Below, in pieces: positions 53,266 through 62,012 of a DNA stretch of 64,000 bases. This DNA comes from Burkholderia sp. SRS-W-2-2016 (GTDB lineage: Bacteria; Pseudomonadota; Gammaproteobacteria; Burkholderiales; Burkholderiaceae). The notes beneath the pieces are model-generated. The model did no database searches, had not been told where the DNA came from, and saw only the letters and a program-made list of their open reading frames with translations. Position 1 is the stretch's first letter. The number at the start of each line of letters is the position of its first letter. Location of the stretch: positions 1 to 64,000 of the forward strand of contig NZ_MSDV01000006.1 in assembly GCF_001931485.1 (NCBI RefSeq). The letters run 5' to 3'. The translations under genes and the position numbers were made by a program.

Positions 53266-54887
53266 CGCTGCGCTCCGATGACGACCGCCGGCACCGACGT
53301 CTGCGGCAGGCTGAGCAACTGCAGGATCGGCACGCTGTAGTTGACGACCGTCAGCCCGATCATCAGCGCGACCCACAAGCCGAAGCCGTTGAGCGCGACC
53401 GGCACCCGCTCGACCGGCTGCGCGGCGCTTGCGAAGCGGAACGCCTGCGGCTGCACGACGGGCCCGAATTGCGACTTCGCGAGGATGTAGATGAAGAGGA
53501 GTCCCGACACCACGAGAATCAATCCGCCGATCGCCGAGACGCCGACCCAGAACCCTTGCCCTTCGACGCCGCTCATCGCGTAGTCGTAGTAGGCCATCCG
53601 GCGCGGCGCGCCGAGCAGGCCGACCCAATGCCACGGGATCGTCACGACCATCATGCCGACGAACCACAGCCACAGTTGCATGGGTATCAGCTTCGCCGCG
53701 ACGATCGCGCGGCCGGTCAGCTGCGGCCACAGCTCATACGCAATCGCGAAGTACATGATGACGATCGCGCCGCCGAAGATCAGATGGAAGTGCCCGGTCA
53801 CCCACTGCGTGTTGTGCACGGTCGAGTTCAGCTGATAGCTCATGTTGATCAGCCCGCCCGCGCCGCCGAAGCCAAGCATCACGAACGAAAACGCGACCAC
53901 CAGCATCATCGGATTGCGCCACGGCAACGCGGCGATCCAGCCGAACGCGCCTTTGCCGCCGCGCAGCCGGCCGGCGATTTCGACCGATGCGCAGATCGTG
54001 AACACGGTCAAAAGCGTCGGCACCGACACCATCCCGGTGAACACCGCGTGCACGAACTTGAAGCCGGCGCCGACCTGCGGATCGACGAACAGATGGTGGA
54101 TGCCGATCGGCATCGCGAACACGAGAAACAGGATGAACGACACGCGCGCCATCGAATCGCTGTACAGCCGTCCGCCGATCGCGCGCGGCACCAGCGTGTA
54201 GTACGCGATGTAGGCGGGGAACAGCCAGAAGTAGACGATCGCGTGCAGCGTCCACGAGAACAGCACGCGCGCGAGACCGGCGTCGATCGTATGGGCGAAG
54301 CCGAGCGCGACCGGCAGGATCTGGAACAGGATTTCGAGCGCCGCGCCGACCGCGGTCCACGCCCACAGATACGCGCCGGCCACGTTCGCGAACATCGCGA
54401 GCGGCACCGGCTTGCCGGGATTCGCGCGCTTCCAGATGCGCAGATTCACGTGCATCAGCGCGACCCAGATCCACGAGCCGACCACCACCAGCACGACGCC
54501 GAGGTAATAGAACGGACTGCCAATCATCGGCGGATAGAACGTGTACAGCACCGACGCCTTGCCGAGCGCGACCGGCACCATCGCCATCACCGCGCCGACC
54601 AGCAGCAGGTAGAACGCGGCCCACGCCCATTTGAGGCCGACGAGGCGCTGCGCGAGCGCGAGCTCGACGATCGCGTAGCCAAAGCCCATCGCGACCAGCG
54701 TCGGCATCACGTAGGCCATCACCGAGCCATGCGCGGTCACCGACCGGTAGTACAGCTCAGGGTCGCCGATCCACGGCGCGAGCGGACTGCGCACCACCAT
54801 CTGCCAAGCGCCGAGGCACAGCGCGATCGCGAACGTGATGAAGGCGAGCCAGAAATGCGCGAGAACGAGTCGCTTAGCGTGGAACAC
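53262..54887 (-). CDS. B-type heme-copper oxidase subunit I (ba3-like)
   Basis: Catalytic terminal oxidase subunit of 541 residues, about 13 transmembrane helices. Low-spin heme histidine in TAHGSVMAYV, CuB histidine with the cross-linked tyrosine four residues later in SWTLHAIVYFWLFPAY, the CuB pair in GIHHLFVDP, and both heme histidines in WVTGHFHL are present. The glutamate of the A-type D-channel is absent, as in B-type enzymes of Thermus ba3 type. GTG start at 54887 behind GGAGG; it overlaps subunit II by 14 nt. Confidence 0.92.
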   Translation of the reverse strand: MFHAKRLVLAHFWLAFITFAIALCLGAWQMVVRSPLAPWIGDPELYYRSVTAHGSVMAYVMPTLVAMGFGYAIVELALAQRLVGLKWAWAAFYLLLVGAVMAMVPVALGKASVLYTFYPPMIGSPFYYLGVVLVVVGSWIWVALMHVNLRIWKRANPGKPVPLAMFANVAGAYLWAWTAVGAALEILFQILPVALGFAHTIDAGLARVLFSWTLHAIVYFWLFPAYIAYYTLVPRAIGGRLYSDSMARVSFILFLVFAMPIGIHHLFVDPQVGAGFKFVHAVFTGMVSVPTLLTVFTICASVEIAGRLRGGKGAFGWIAALPWRNPMMLVVAFSFVMLGFGGAGGLINMSYQLNSTVHNTQWVTGHFHLIFGGAIVIMYFAIAYELWPQLTGRAIVAAKLIPMQLWLWFVGMMVVTIPWHWVGLLGAPRRMAYYDYAMSGVEGQGFWVGVSAIGGLILVVSGLLFIYILAKSQFGPVVQPQAFRFASAAQPVERVPVALNGFGLWVALMIGLTVVNYSVPILQLLSLPQTSVPAVVIGAQR

Positions 54888-55446
54888 AGCTCAGCCTCCG
54901 TGACTGTTTGGCCTGCTCGAAGAAGGCGGCTTTATCGATCACTTTCACGTGCGCCCACATGGTCTGGTGGCCGAAGCCGCAGAACTCGTGGCACGGCATC
55001 ACGTGCTCGGCGGGGCGGTCGAAGCGCGCGTTCAGCGTCGCCACGTAGCCGGGCACGACCATCGTGTTGATGTTGGTGTCGGCGATCACGAGGCCGTGCA
55101 CGACGTCCGCGCTGGTGGTGCGGATCGTGATCGGCGTGTCGGCCGGCACCAGCAGGCATTGCGGCGTGAACGAGTATTGCTGCGCGATGAAACGCACGAT
55201 CACCGAGCCGTCGGGCTGCACCGCGCTGCCCAGGTTGTCTTCGACAAATTCGCCGGACAGTTGCAGGCGCGCCGGATCGATCGTCTCGACCCGCGAGGGC
55301 GGCATCATCGCCCAATGCACGCCGGAAAACACGATGATCGCGAGCATCAGCACGATCAGCGCGCTCGCATAGATGGCCCAGCGCCGCTCGGCGCGCAGCG
55401 CGACCGCGTGGCCGCTGTCCGGATGATGATTCGGGTCGGTCGACAT
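54874..55446 (-). CDS. Cytochrome c oxidase subunit II (B-type)
   Basis: CuA-carrying subunit of 190 residues. One N-terminal membrane helix (AIYASALIVLMLAIIVFSGVH) precedes a cupredoxin domain whose CuA ligands are visible: histidine in DVVHGL and the C-terminal loop MPCHEFCGFGHQTMW (CxxxCxxxHxxM). It accepts electrons from the neighbouring c-type cytochromes and passes them to subunit I. Confidence 0.92.
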   Translation of the reverse strand: MSTDPNHHPDSGHAVALRAERRWAIYASALIVLMLAIIVFSGVHWAMMPPSRVETIDPARLQLSGEFVEDNLGSAVQPDGSVIVRFIAQQYSFTPQCLLVPADTPITIRTTSADVVHGLVIADTNINTMVVPGYVATLNARFDRPAEHVMPCHEFCGFGHQTMWAHVKVIDKAAFFEQAKQSRRLSCVPR

Positions 55447-55448
55447 GG

Positions 55449-55625
55449 TCAGTGGATGATCCCGCGCGGCAAAAACGCGAAAAAGTAGAACGCGAACCAG
55501 ATCGCCATCACGATCACGGTGGCGACGCCGGCCAGCGCGATTGCGCCGCCCGGGCCGGCCCGCACCACGCGTTCGACTTCGTCGTCGGTCGGCGGGGCGG
55601 CGCTGTGCGGGTCGTTCGCTTCCAT
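55449..55625 (-). CDS. Small membrane subunit of the ba3-like oxidase (subunit IIa-like)
   Basis: A 58-residue product with an acidic N-terminus (MEANDPHSAAPPTDDEVERVV) and one membrane helix (IALAGVATVIVMAIWFAFYFFAFLPRG). Position directly before subunit II, with 2 nt between, and the FYFFAFLPRG end fit the small subunit IIa of ba3 oxidases. Too short for domain proof, but coding is supported by tight packing. Confidence 0.75.
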   Translation of the reverse strand: MEANDPHSAAPPTDDEVERVVRAGPGGAIALAGVATVIVMAIWFAFYFFAFLPRGIIH

Positions 55626-55699
55626 CTCGATGGTTCTCCAGTACGGCGCTTCAGAGAGTGCTTCGGCGCTGCGCGTCGCCGCGTACGTCACTGCGCGCG

Positions 55700-57034
55700 T
55701 CAGTGCAGCGGCGCCTTGCGCAACTCGTTGACCTCGCGAGCCGTCACCGGCTGGCCGTGATTGCCCCACGCGGTGCGGATGAAGGTGACCACCGCGGCCG
55801 CCTCCTCGTCGTTCAGTTCCTGGGCGAACGGCGGCATCCCGTACGGATGCGGATTGCGCTTGGTGGCCGGCGGAAAGCCGCCGTTCAGCACGATCCGGAT
55901 CGGGTTGACCGCCGAGTCCATTTCGATCGACTGGTTGGCCGCGAGCGGCGGGTAGTGCGGCAGCTCGCCCTCGCCGTTCTCGCCGTGGCAGATCGCGCAT
56001 TTGTCCGCGTAGATCTGCTTGCCGAGCGCGAACACCTTCGGGTCCGGCGTCGCGCTCGGGCCGGTCTTGCGGCCGCGCACGTCGGGCAGCGATTTCAGAT
56101 AGACGGCCATCGCGCGGACGTCTTCGTCGGTCAGGTACTGCAGGCTGTGATAGGTGACTTCGGCCATCGGTCCGTAGACCGCGCCGCGCTTGGACACACC
56201 GGCCTGCAACAGATCGACGATGTCTTCGATGGTCCAGTCGCCGAGGCCGCCGTCCCGGTCCGAAGTCAGCGACGGCGCGTACCAGTTCTGCACCGGAATC
56301 AGCCCGCCGGCGAACTGCTCGCTTGGCGACGAGCCGCCGAGCATGTTGATGCGCGTGTGGCACATCGTGCAGTGCCCGAGCCCCTGGACCAGATACGCGC
56401 CGCGATTCCATTCGACCGACTGGGCCGGATCGGGCTTGAACTCGCCCTCGCGGAAATACAGCGCGCGCCAGCCGTACAGCAGTTCGCGCTTGTTGTACGG
56501 GAAGCGCAGCGTGTGCTTGCGGTTCGGCTGCCGCACCGGCTCGATGCTCCTGAGGAACGCGAAGATCGCATTGGAGTCCTCGCGCGTGACCTTGGTGTAC
56601 TGCGCGATCGGCATCGCCGGATAGAGCGGCGAGCCGTCTGGCCGCAGGCCGGTGCGCAGCATCTTGAAGAACGCTTCCTCGCTCCACGTGCCGATCCCGT
56701 ACTGCGGGTCCGGCGTGATGTTCGGCGAAAAGAGCGTGCCGAACGGCGTTTCCATCGCGAGGCCGCCGGCGAACAGCCGGCCGCGCGGCGCGGTGTGACA
56801 GGCGATGCAGTCGCCGGCGCGAGCCAGATATTCGCCGCGTTTGACGATGTCGGGACGATTGTCGGGCGCGGTTGCCGCTTTGGTGCTTTCCGAGGGCTGG
56901 GTCGCGGTGGCCGCCTGCGCGCTGTTGAACAGCGACGCGTGCAGCAGTTGCGCGAGCACCAGCACGCCGGCGGCGACGAGGCTGACGGTGCGTGCCGGGC
57001 GCGGCAGGCCAGCTAGGCGAAGAGTCGGCTTCAT
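55700..57034 (-). CDS. Tri-heme cytochrome c (alcohol-dehydrogenase subunit II-like)
   Basis: Periplasmic electron carrier of 444 residues with a signal peptide (LVAAGVLVLAQLLHASLFNSAQA) and three CXXCH sites: CIACH, CTMCH and CAICH. The layout (ETPFGTLFSPNITPDPQYGIG, MPPFAQELNDEE) matches the tri-heme cytochrome subunit of membrane dehydrogenases such as the adhB or gluconate-dehydrogenase type. No dehydrogenase gene is present in the operon, so it probably relays electrons to the oxidase. It overlaps the upstream di-heme gene by 4 nt. Confidence 0.88.
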   Translation of the reverse strand: MKPTLRLAGLPRPARTVSLVAAGVLVLAQLLHASLFNSAQAATATQPSESTKAATAPDNRPDIVKRGEYLARAGDCIACHTAPRGRLFAGGLAMETPFGTLFSPNITPDPQYGIGTWSEEAFFKMLRTGLRPDGSPLYPAMPIAQYTKVTREDSNAIFAFLRSIEPVRQPNRKHTLRFPYNKRELLYGWRALYFREGEFKPDPAQSVEWNRGAYLVQGLGHCTMCHTRINMLGGSSPSEQFAGGLIPVQNWYAPSLTSDRDGGLGDWTIEDIVDLLQAGVSKRGAVYGPMAEVTYHSLQYLTDEDVRAMAVYLKSLPDVRGRKTGPSATPDPKVFALGKQIYADKCAICHGENGEGELPHYPPLAANQSIEMDSAVNPIRIVLNGGFPPATKRNPHPYGMPPFAQELNDEEAAAVVTFIRTAWGNHGQPVTAREVNELRKAPLH

Positions 57035-57762
57035 TGCGGTTGGCTCCCGCAAGCGAGAGGCAGCCGCTGTGCGGATGCCGGTGCGGGCCGTGGATCGGCC
57101 GGGCGCGGCTGGCGCGCGAGCCAGTGCGATACCGCGGCGATGTCGTTGTCGTTCAGTTTCAGCGCGATCGTACGCATGCAGTCCGGTGCGATCGCGTGAC
57201 GCGTGCCCGAGCGCCAGGTGCCCATCTGTCCGGCGATATAGCTCGCGTGCAGCCCGAGCAGCCCCGGAATGCCCGGTTGCGTGCCGGTCATGCGCTCGCC
57301 GTGGCAGGCGATGCACGCCGGGATCTTGCGCGCGGGATCGCCGTGCATCACCAGTTGCTGGCCGGCGGCGAGCAGTTTCGGCGCCACCTCGGTGTGGTCG
57401 GATTCGGGATAGGGCGGCTGCAGGTCGGCGAAATACTGGGCGATCTGGCGCAGGTAGTCGTCCGGCAGGAACGCGAGCAGATAGCCCATCGGCGGATAGG
57501 TGCGGCCGCCGTCGCGAAACGCGATCAACTGGTTGAACAGATATTCGGCCGGCTTGCCGGCGATGCGCGGGAAGTAGTCGTTGTTCAGGCCCTGGCCCTC
57601 GACGCCGTGGCACGACGTGCACGCGCGCACGCGCTTGTCCATCTCCGGGGGCATCGTGGTGGCGGCAGCGGGCTCCGTTGCGGCGCGCGCGGCGCCGCTC
57701 CACAGCACCTGCAGCACGCACAGCACCAACAGAATCGACGATCCGATAGCTCTGCGATACAC
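57031..57762 (-). CDS. Di-heme cytochrome c4-like protein
   Basis: Periplasmic cytochrome of 243 residues with a signal peptide ending in AAAGAARAATE-like residues and two CXXCH sites (CTSCH, CIACH) in duplicated c4 domains (FPRIAGKPAEYLFNQL, PGLLGLHASYIAGQM). First gene of the oxidase operon; start is GTG at 57760-57762. Likely the first soluble acceptor delivering electrons to the chain of cytochromes in the operon. Confidence 0.88.
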   Translation of the reverse strand: MYRRAIGSSILLVLCVLQVLWSGAARAATEPAAATTMPPEMDKRVRACTSCHGVEGQGLNNDYFPRIAGKPAEYLFNQLIAFRDGGRTYPPMGYLLAFLPDDYLRQIAQYFADLQPPYPESDHTEVAPKLLAAGQQLVMHGDPARKIPACIACHGERMTGTQPGIPGLLGLHASYIAGQMGTWRSGTRHAIAPDCMRTIALKLNDNDIAAVSHWLARQPRPADPRPAPASAQRLPLACGSQPQ

Positions 57763-58438
57763 ACCGGGCCTCGTGGGGAACGTTCTTCTCGATCGATTAA
57801 TGCTTCATGCGCGAATGCCGATTGCGTGACGATTGAGCAAACGGCGCATGAAGGTCTGCCAGCTTTGCTTTATTGCACCTGCGCTTGCATCTGCGCTTGT
57901 ATCTGCGCCTGTATCTGCGTTTGCAACTGCATTAACGGCGAATCGAAACGGACTTGTTCGGGACGGCGAAGTACTGATGCGACGGTAATGCGTTTGTCCG
58001 GCCAAAAACCTGATCTGCGACAACGTTCCGTGCTGAATGCGCCAAGGGGACGGCGACTTTCGGGCTGCAACGGCGACGCATGAGAGGCGCGAATGCGTGG
58101 CAGCGAGTAGCAGGGTGCAGCAATTCAACGGACGCGTCAATAGAGTTTAGGGCGGAAACAGACGCTCCGCTAATTGCACGTCGTCATAGACGAAAACTAA
58201 AGAGCATGGGTTTTTGTTATGGCCGACGTTATCGGCAATGCCCGATATAAGCGCATGACATCGAGACGTCACGCGAATGTAATTGTTTAATGCGTTTCAA
58301 TGAGTTTCATTCGCACGCGAATCGGCGCGGGATTGACGCCGTATTCGCGTTTCATTGATTCGCGGATTGCCGCTCATTGCACCTGACTGCCACCTCATTG
58401 CCCGCGTATTGCGGATTTCGCGCGGCGCGCATGGCGCG
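57763..58438. other. Upstream region of the oxidase operon with 12-bp repeats
   Basis: About 680 nt with no convincing gene. It must contain the minus-strand oxidase promoter. The only internal structure I can name is the 12-bp tandem repeat near 57879-57930; the remainder (58140-58360) is moderately AT-rich. I could not recognise an FNR/Anr box. Confidence 0.5.
57879..57930. repeat. 12-bp tandem repeat, four copies
   Basis: Four imperfect consecutive copies of CTGCGCTTGTAT (CTGCGCTTGCAT, CTGCGCTTGTAT, CTGCGCCTGTAT, CTGCGTTTGCAA) are followed by CTGC. A short open frame across them on the minus strand would read as an Ala-Gln rich string, but no supporting start or ribosome binding site was seen. 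It lies about 120 nt upstream of the oxidase operon start. Confidence 0.85.
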
Positions 58439-59356
58439 TTACGCGAACAGCCGCCGCAACGCTTCACGTGCATTGCCGACCAGTTCGCTTTCGCCGGCGC
58501 GCGCCGGCAGCAGATGAAATTCCAGCGCCGGCAGCGCGGGCAAACCGATGTTGGCCGCGCACGCGACCACGCCGCCGCCGAGCGACGACTCGTTCAGACA
58601 GGAAATGCCGAGCCCCGCTTTCAACGCGAGCTGCAAACCCGCGACGCCCGACGCCGAATGCGACACCACGTACGCGACCTTGTGTTCGTCGAGCAGCCTG
58701 ACGACGAAGCGCTGCAACAGGCAGGTGGCCGGCAGCAGCACCAGTTGATAGGGCGCGGCGGGGCGCGGATCGGCATCGGCGGCGCTGGCCCACAGCAGCT
58801 TTTCGCGCCGCACCGCGGTGCCGGCGGTGCTGGCGGCGCGGCTGCCGGTTGCCGCCTGGCTGCCGGCTGTGGCGCGCGCGCCGCCCGGGCCGCTGACGAG
58901 GCGCGCCGACAGACCGATGTCGAACGACGCGTGATCCTGCGCGCCGCTGTCGATCACCGTGCTCGGCAGCACGGTCACGTGCAGCTTCAGTCGCGGATGC
59001 TGCTCCGAGAAGGTCTTCAGGATTCGCGCGATGTCGTGCGGGCGGTAGTAGTCGGTGATCGCGATGCGCAACTCGCCGTCGAGCGAGCGGCCTTGCAGGT
59101 CGTCGAACGCCGCTTCGCTCATCGCGAGAATACGGCGCGCGTGTTCGAGCAGACGCGCGCCGGCCGGCGTCGTGCTGACGCCCTGACGGCCGCGCACGAA
59201 CAGCGGCTGGCCGGCGCGCTCCTCGAGTTTCTTCAACTGCTCGCTGACCGACGACTGCGACAGGAACACCCGCTCGGCGCCCGCCGACACGCTGCCCGAG
59301 TCGGCGACCGCGACGAAGGTGCGCAGCTGGGTAAAGTCAAAACCGCGTTGGCTCAT
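58439..59356 (-). CDS. LysR family transcriptional regulator
   Basis: A 305-residue LysR regulator. The winged helix at residues about 9-65 (FVAVADSGSVSAGAERVFLSQSSVSEQLKKLEE) is standard; the effector domain follows. It carries a glycine/alanine/threonine-rich segment at about 160-185 (SGPGGARATAGSQAATGSRA) that is not a usual part of the fold. It is divergent from an MFS gene, which it probably controls through the shared 95-nt region. Confidence 0.9.
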   Translation of the reverse strand: MSQRGFDFTQLRTFVAVADSGSVSAGAERVFLSQSSVSEQLKKLEERAGQPLFVRGRQGVSTTPAGARLLEHARRILAMSEAAFDDLQGRSLDGELRIAITDYYRPHDIARILKTFSEQHPRLKLHVTVLPSTVIDSGAQDHASFDIGLSARLVSGPGGARATAGSQAATGSRAASTAGTAVRREKLLWASAADADPRPAAPYQLVLLPATCLLQRFVVRLLDEHKVAYVVSHSASGVAGLQLALKAGLGISCLNESSLGGGVVACAANIGLPALPALEFHLLPARAGESELVGNAREALRRLFA

Positions 59357-59451
59357 GATTCGGATATTCCGATATGTTCGATCTGAATTTCCGGCTTTTC
59401 CGATGGAAAGCCCAGCCGTAGCATACCTCCGAATTACTTGCGGAGGGTGTA
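59357..59451. promoter_or_regulatory. Divergent regulatory region of LysR and MFS genes
   Basis: TCGGATATTCCGA at 59360-59372 is a perfect dyad of the T-N11-A LysR-box kind, only 3 nt from the LysR start. A second dyad, GGCTTTTCC with GGAAAGCC at 59393-59412, sits between it and the MFS start. GCGGAGGG supplies the MFS ribosome binding site. Confidence 0.5.
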
Positions 59452-60864
59452 ATGAACAAGCTGTTATCGACGGCGCCGGGCGGTTCCCGCGAATTTGGCG
59501 CGCAGCATCGGTGGAAAGTGCTCGGCGTGGGCTTTGCCGCGAATGCGAGCTTTTCGGCGGCGTTTTCGGGCATCCCGACCACCGCGGTGTTTTTGCGCTC
59601 GGGCTATCACCTCGGCAACCATGAGCTCGGTCTGGTGCTCGGCATGCTGGGCCTGGGCATTGCGGTCAGCGAACTGCCGTGGGGGCTGCTGACCGACCGC
59701 TGGGGGGATCGCCGGGTGTTGCTGCTGGGCTTGCTGTCGACGGCCGCGGCGCTCGCCGGTCTCGCGTTGTTCGTGTCGCCCGGTCCCGGTTATGTGCCGG
59801 GCATGAGCATGCTGGCGCTCGGGCTGCTGCTGGTCGGCCTGCTCGGCGGCAGCGTCAATGGCTCGAGCGGCCGCGCGGTGATGGCGTGGTTTCGCGAGGG
59901 CGAACGCGGCCTCGCGATGAGCATCCGCCAGACCGCGGTGCCGGCGGGCGGCGGCCTCGGCGCGCTGGTGCTGCCGCTGCTCGCGTCGCGCTACGGTTTT
60001 GTCAGCGCCTATGCGGTGCTGGCGGTGGCCTGCGCGGTGACCGCGTGGTTTGCGTGGCGTTGGCTGCACGAGCCCGCGCCCGCGGATGACGCGGCGGTGG
60101 ACGGTTCGAAGGAGACGCGTGGCCTGAATGCGGTGCAAGGCTCAGCGGCGGCACATGGCCCGAACGCGGCACACATTGCGAAGCCGGCGCACGGCGCGCA
60201 GCGGCCGGCTAGCGCAGCGCCGGCGAGTGCCGCTGCGGCCCCATCCAGCACCGCGTCGCCGCTGCGCGAACTGTCGATCTGGCGCGTCGCGCTCGGCGCC
60301 GGCGCGTTGTGCGTGCCGCAGATCGCCGTGATCACGTTCGGCACCGTGTTCCTGCACGACTTCGGCCGTGCCGGCGTGTTCGCGATCAGCGCGACGATGG
60401 CCGCGGTGCAGACCGGCGCCGCGGTCGCGCGGGTCTGGAGCGGTGCATGGACCGACCGGCGCGGCAATCGTCGCGCGTATATGCGGGCGTGCAGTCTGCT
60501 GACCGCGCTGCTGTTCGCACTGCTCGCGCTGGCGACCGGTCTCGCCGGCCTGCATCACGGCGTGAGCGTCGTGCCGTTCGCGCTGCTGCTCGTGCTCGGC
60601 GGCGTCAGCGCGTCGGCATGGCACGGCGTCGCGTACACGGAACTCGCGACGATCGCCGGCACCCGTCGCGCGGGCACCGCGCTCGCGATGGGCAATACCT
60701 GCGTGTTTCTCACGCTGTTCGTGACGCCGCTCGCGATTCCGGCGTTGCTGTCGGTGGGGGCGTGGCCGCTGGTGTGGGCGATCGCGAGCGCCTGTGCGTT
60801 GCTCGCGTGGCCGGTGTTGCCGGCCGCGGCGGCGGCACGCGCGATGCGGGCCGCGCGGGTCTGA
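59452..60864 (+). CDS. MFS transporter
   Basis: Twelve-helix transporter of 470 residues. The loop 2-3 motif LLTDRWGDRRVLLLG is present, and helix 4-5 contains AMSIRQTAVPAGGGLGALVLP. Between helices 6 and 7 lies a low-complexity loop of about 55 residues rich in Ala, Pro and Ser (residues about 205-262). Substrate unknown; divergent from and probably regulated by the adjacent LysR protein. A heptamer repeat starts 6 nt after its stop. Confidence 0.88.
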   Translation: MNKLLSTAPGGSREFGAQHRWKVLGVGFAANASFSAAFSGIPTTAVFLRSGYHLGNHELGLVLGMLGLGIAVSELPWGLLTDRWGDRRVLLLGLLSTAAALAGLALFVSPGPGYVPGMSMLALGLLLVGLLGGSVNGSSGRAVMAWFREGERGLAMSIRQTAVPAGGGLGALVLPLLASRYGFVSAYAVLAVACAVTAWFAWRWLHEPAPADDAAVDGSKETRGLNAVQGSAAAHGPNAAHIAKPAHGAQRPASAAPASAAAAPSSTASPLRELSIWRVALGAGALCVPQIAVITFGTVFLHDFGRAGVFAISATMAAVQTGAAVARVWSGAWTDRRGNRRAYMRACSLLTALLFALLALATGLAGLHHGVSVVPFALLLVLGGVSASAWHGVAYTELATIAGTRRAGTALAMGNTCVFLTLFVTPLAIPALLSVGAWPLVWAIASACALLAWPVLPAAAAARAMRAARV

Positions 60865-60869
60865 AAGGG

Positions 60870-60946
60870 CGAACGCCGAACGCCGAACGCCGAAGGGCGA
60901 AGGGCGAAGGGCGAAGGGCGAAGGGCGAAGGGCGAAGGGCGAAGGG
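60870..60946. repeat. Heptanucleotide tandem repeat, 11 copies
   Basis: Three copies of CGAACGC (60870-60890) are followed directly by eight copies of CGAAGGG (60891-60946), without interruption. The unit is 7 bp, so copy-number change would shift any reading frame, but it starts 5 nt after the MFS stop and lies in non-coding DNA. It is a good candidate strain-typing locus. Confidence 0.95.
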
Positions 60947-61027
60947 CGGGCCGGCGGCGAGCGCCACCGGCCGCCCGCCGCCCGCCGATTGGCAGCCCTA
61001 CGCAATTAACAGTTGTTTGCAGCGACA

Positions 61028-61070
61028 TAGGATCGTTCCGATTGCCGCGACGGTATCAGGGTGATGTGAT
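61028..61070 (+). promoter_or_regulatory. Putative operator and promoter of response regulator 1
   Basis: TAGGATCGTTCCGATTG at 61028-61044 overlaps TTGCCG (61042-61047), with TGTGAT 17 bp further (61065-61070) as a weak -10. The same 17-bp pattern recurs at 62739. The arrangement resembles activator sites of LuxR-type response regulators of the RcsB/BvgA kind, placed on the -35. Confidence 0.5.
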
Positions 61071-61176
61071 GGCTTGCCCGCCAGCGACCGGCGGCGGGGC
61101 TGCGGCGGCGTCGTGTGTGGGATCGCGCGGCGCGGCCCGCGCGCTAACCCACCCCTGACAACGAGCGAGAACAATC

Positions 61177-61851
61177 GTGGCGAATCTTCGAATCATTCTG
61201 GCTGACGACCATCCCTTCGCACTGCTGGGCTTCAGATCGACGCTGGAGTCCAGCAAGGACATTTCCATCGTCGGCGAAGTGCTTACGTCCACCGCGTTGC
61301 TCGCGCTGCTGCTGCGCACGCCGTGCGACGTGCTGGTCGTCGACCTGTCGATGCCCGAGACCCCCGGCGTCGCAGAGGACGGTGTGAACCTGATCAAGCG
61401 CATCCGCAGCACGCGGCCCGCGCTGCGCGTGCTGGTGGTGACCGCGCAGACCAATCCCGCGATCCTGCGCATGGTCGCCGCGGACGGCACCGTCAGTCTG
61501 TTCAGCAAAAGCGACTCGCTCGCCCAACTGCCCGACGCGATTCGCGAGTGCGCGCGCGGGGTGCGCCACCTGAGCCCGTCGATGACCGCGGCGCTGGAGC
61601 GCGCGTATCGGGACGGCAGCATGCTGGTCGGCGCGCTGCTGCTGACCAAACGGCAGAGCGAGATTCTGCGCCGGCTGGTCGATGGCGAGTCGATCGACGA
61701 GATCGCTCTGGCGCTCGGCTGCCGGCGTCGCGCGGTCACCAATCAGAAGCGCGAAGCGATGGCGCGGCTCGGCGTGCGCGACGAAGCCGCGCTGTTTTCG
61801 CGGATCCGCAGCAACGGGATGCTGTTTCACTGGCGCGAGCGCGAATCATGA
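61177..61851 (+). CDS. LuxR-type response regulator 1
   Basis: Two-component regulator of 224 residues. The receiver domain has the acidic pair D10-D11, the phospho-acceptor D56 in VVDLSMPE, and the lysine in LFSKSD; the C-terminal LuxR helix-turn-helix is at about 155-210 (LTKRQSEILRRLVDGESIDEIALALGC). It starts with GTG at 61177 behind GAGCGAGA. It is followed by a second regulator, an aquaporin and a sensor-like gene; a partner kinase probably is the latter. Confidence 0.9.
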   Translation: MANLRIILADDHPFALLGFRSTLESSKDISIVGEVLTSTALLALLLRTPCDVLVVDLSMPETPGVAEDGVNLIKRIRSTRPALRVLVVTAQTNPAILRMVAADGTVSLFSKSDSLAQLPDAIRECARGVRHLSPSMTAALERAYRDGSMLVGALLLTKRQSEILRRLVDGESIDEIALALGCRRRAVTNQKREAMARLGVRDEAALFSRIRSNGMLFHWRERES

Positions 61852-62012
61852 GCGGCGCTTCACCGGCCCGGCGGCGGCAATAACGCGCCGCCACCCATAG
61901 CGGGCAGCGCGCGCACGCGCCAGTACCGTTGTCGACGGGATCGGGGATGCTTCCCTGCGCGCAGCAGGGGCCGGTCGGCAGCGCAACAACAAAGAACAGA
62001 ACAAAACAACGC

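Larger units (their letters stand above)
60865..61176. other. Intergenic region with heptamer repeat and RR1 promoter
   Basis: About 310 nt between the MFS and the first response regulator. The left half is occupied by the heptamer repeat, the right half by the TAGGA-N3-TTCCGATTG element and a possible promoter. No gene was supported in it. Confidence 0.6.

Noticed and set aside
60142..61028. Minus-strand open frames crossing the heptamer repeat
   Set aside because: Their protein sequence over the repeat is a simple PSPFALR string produced by the heptamers and nothing else resembles a gene.
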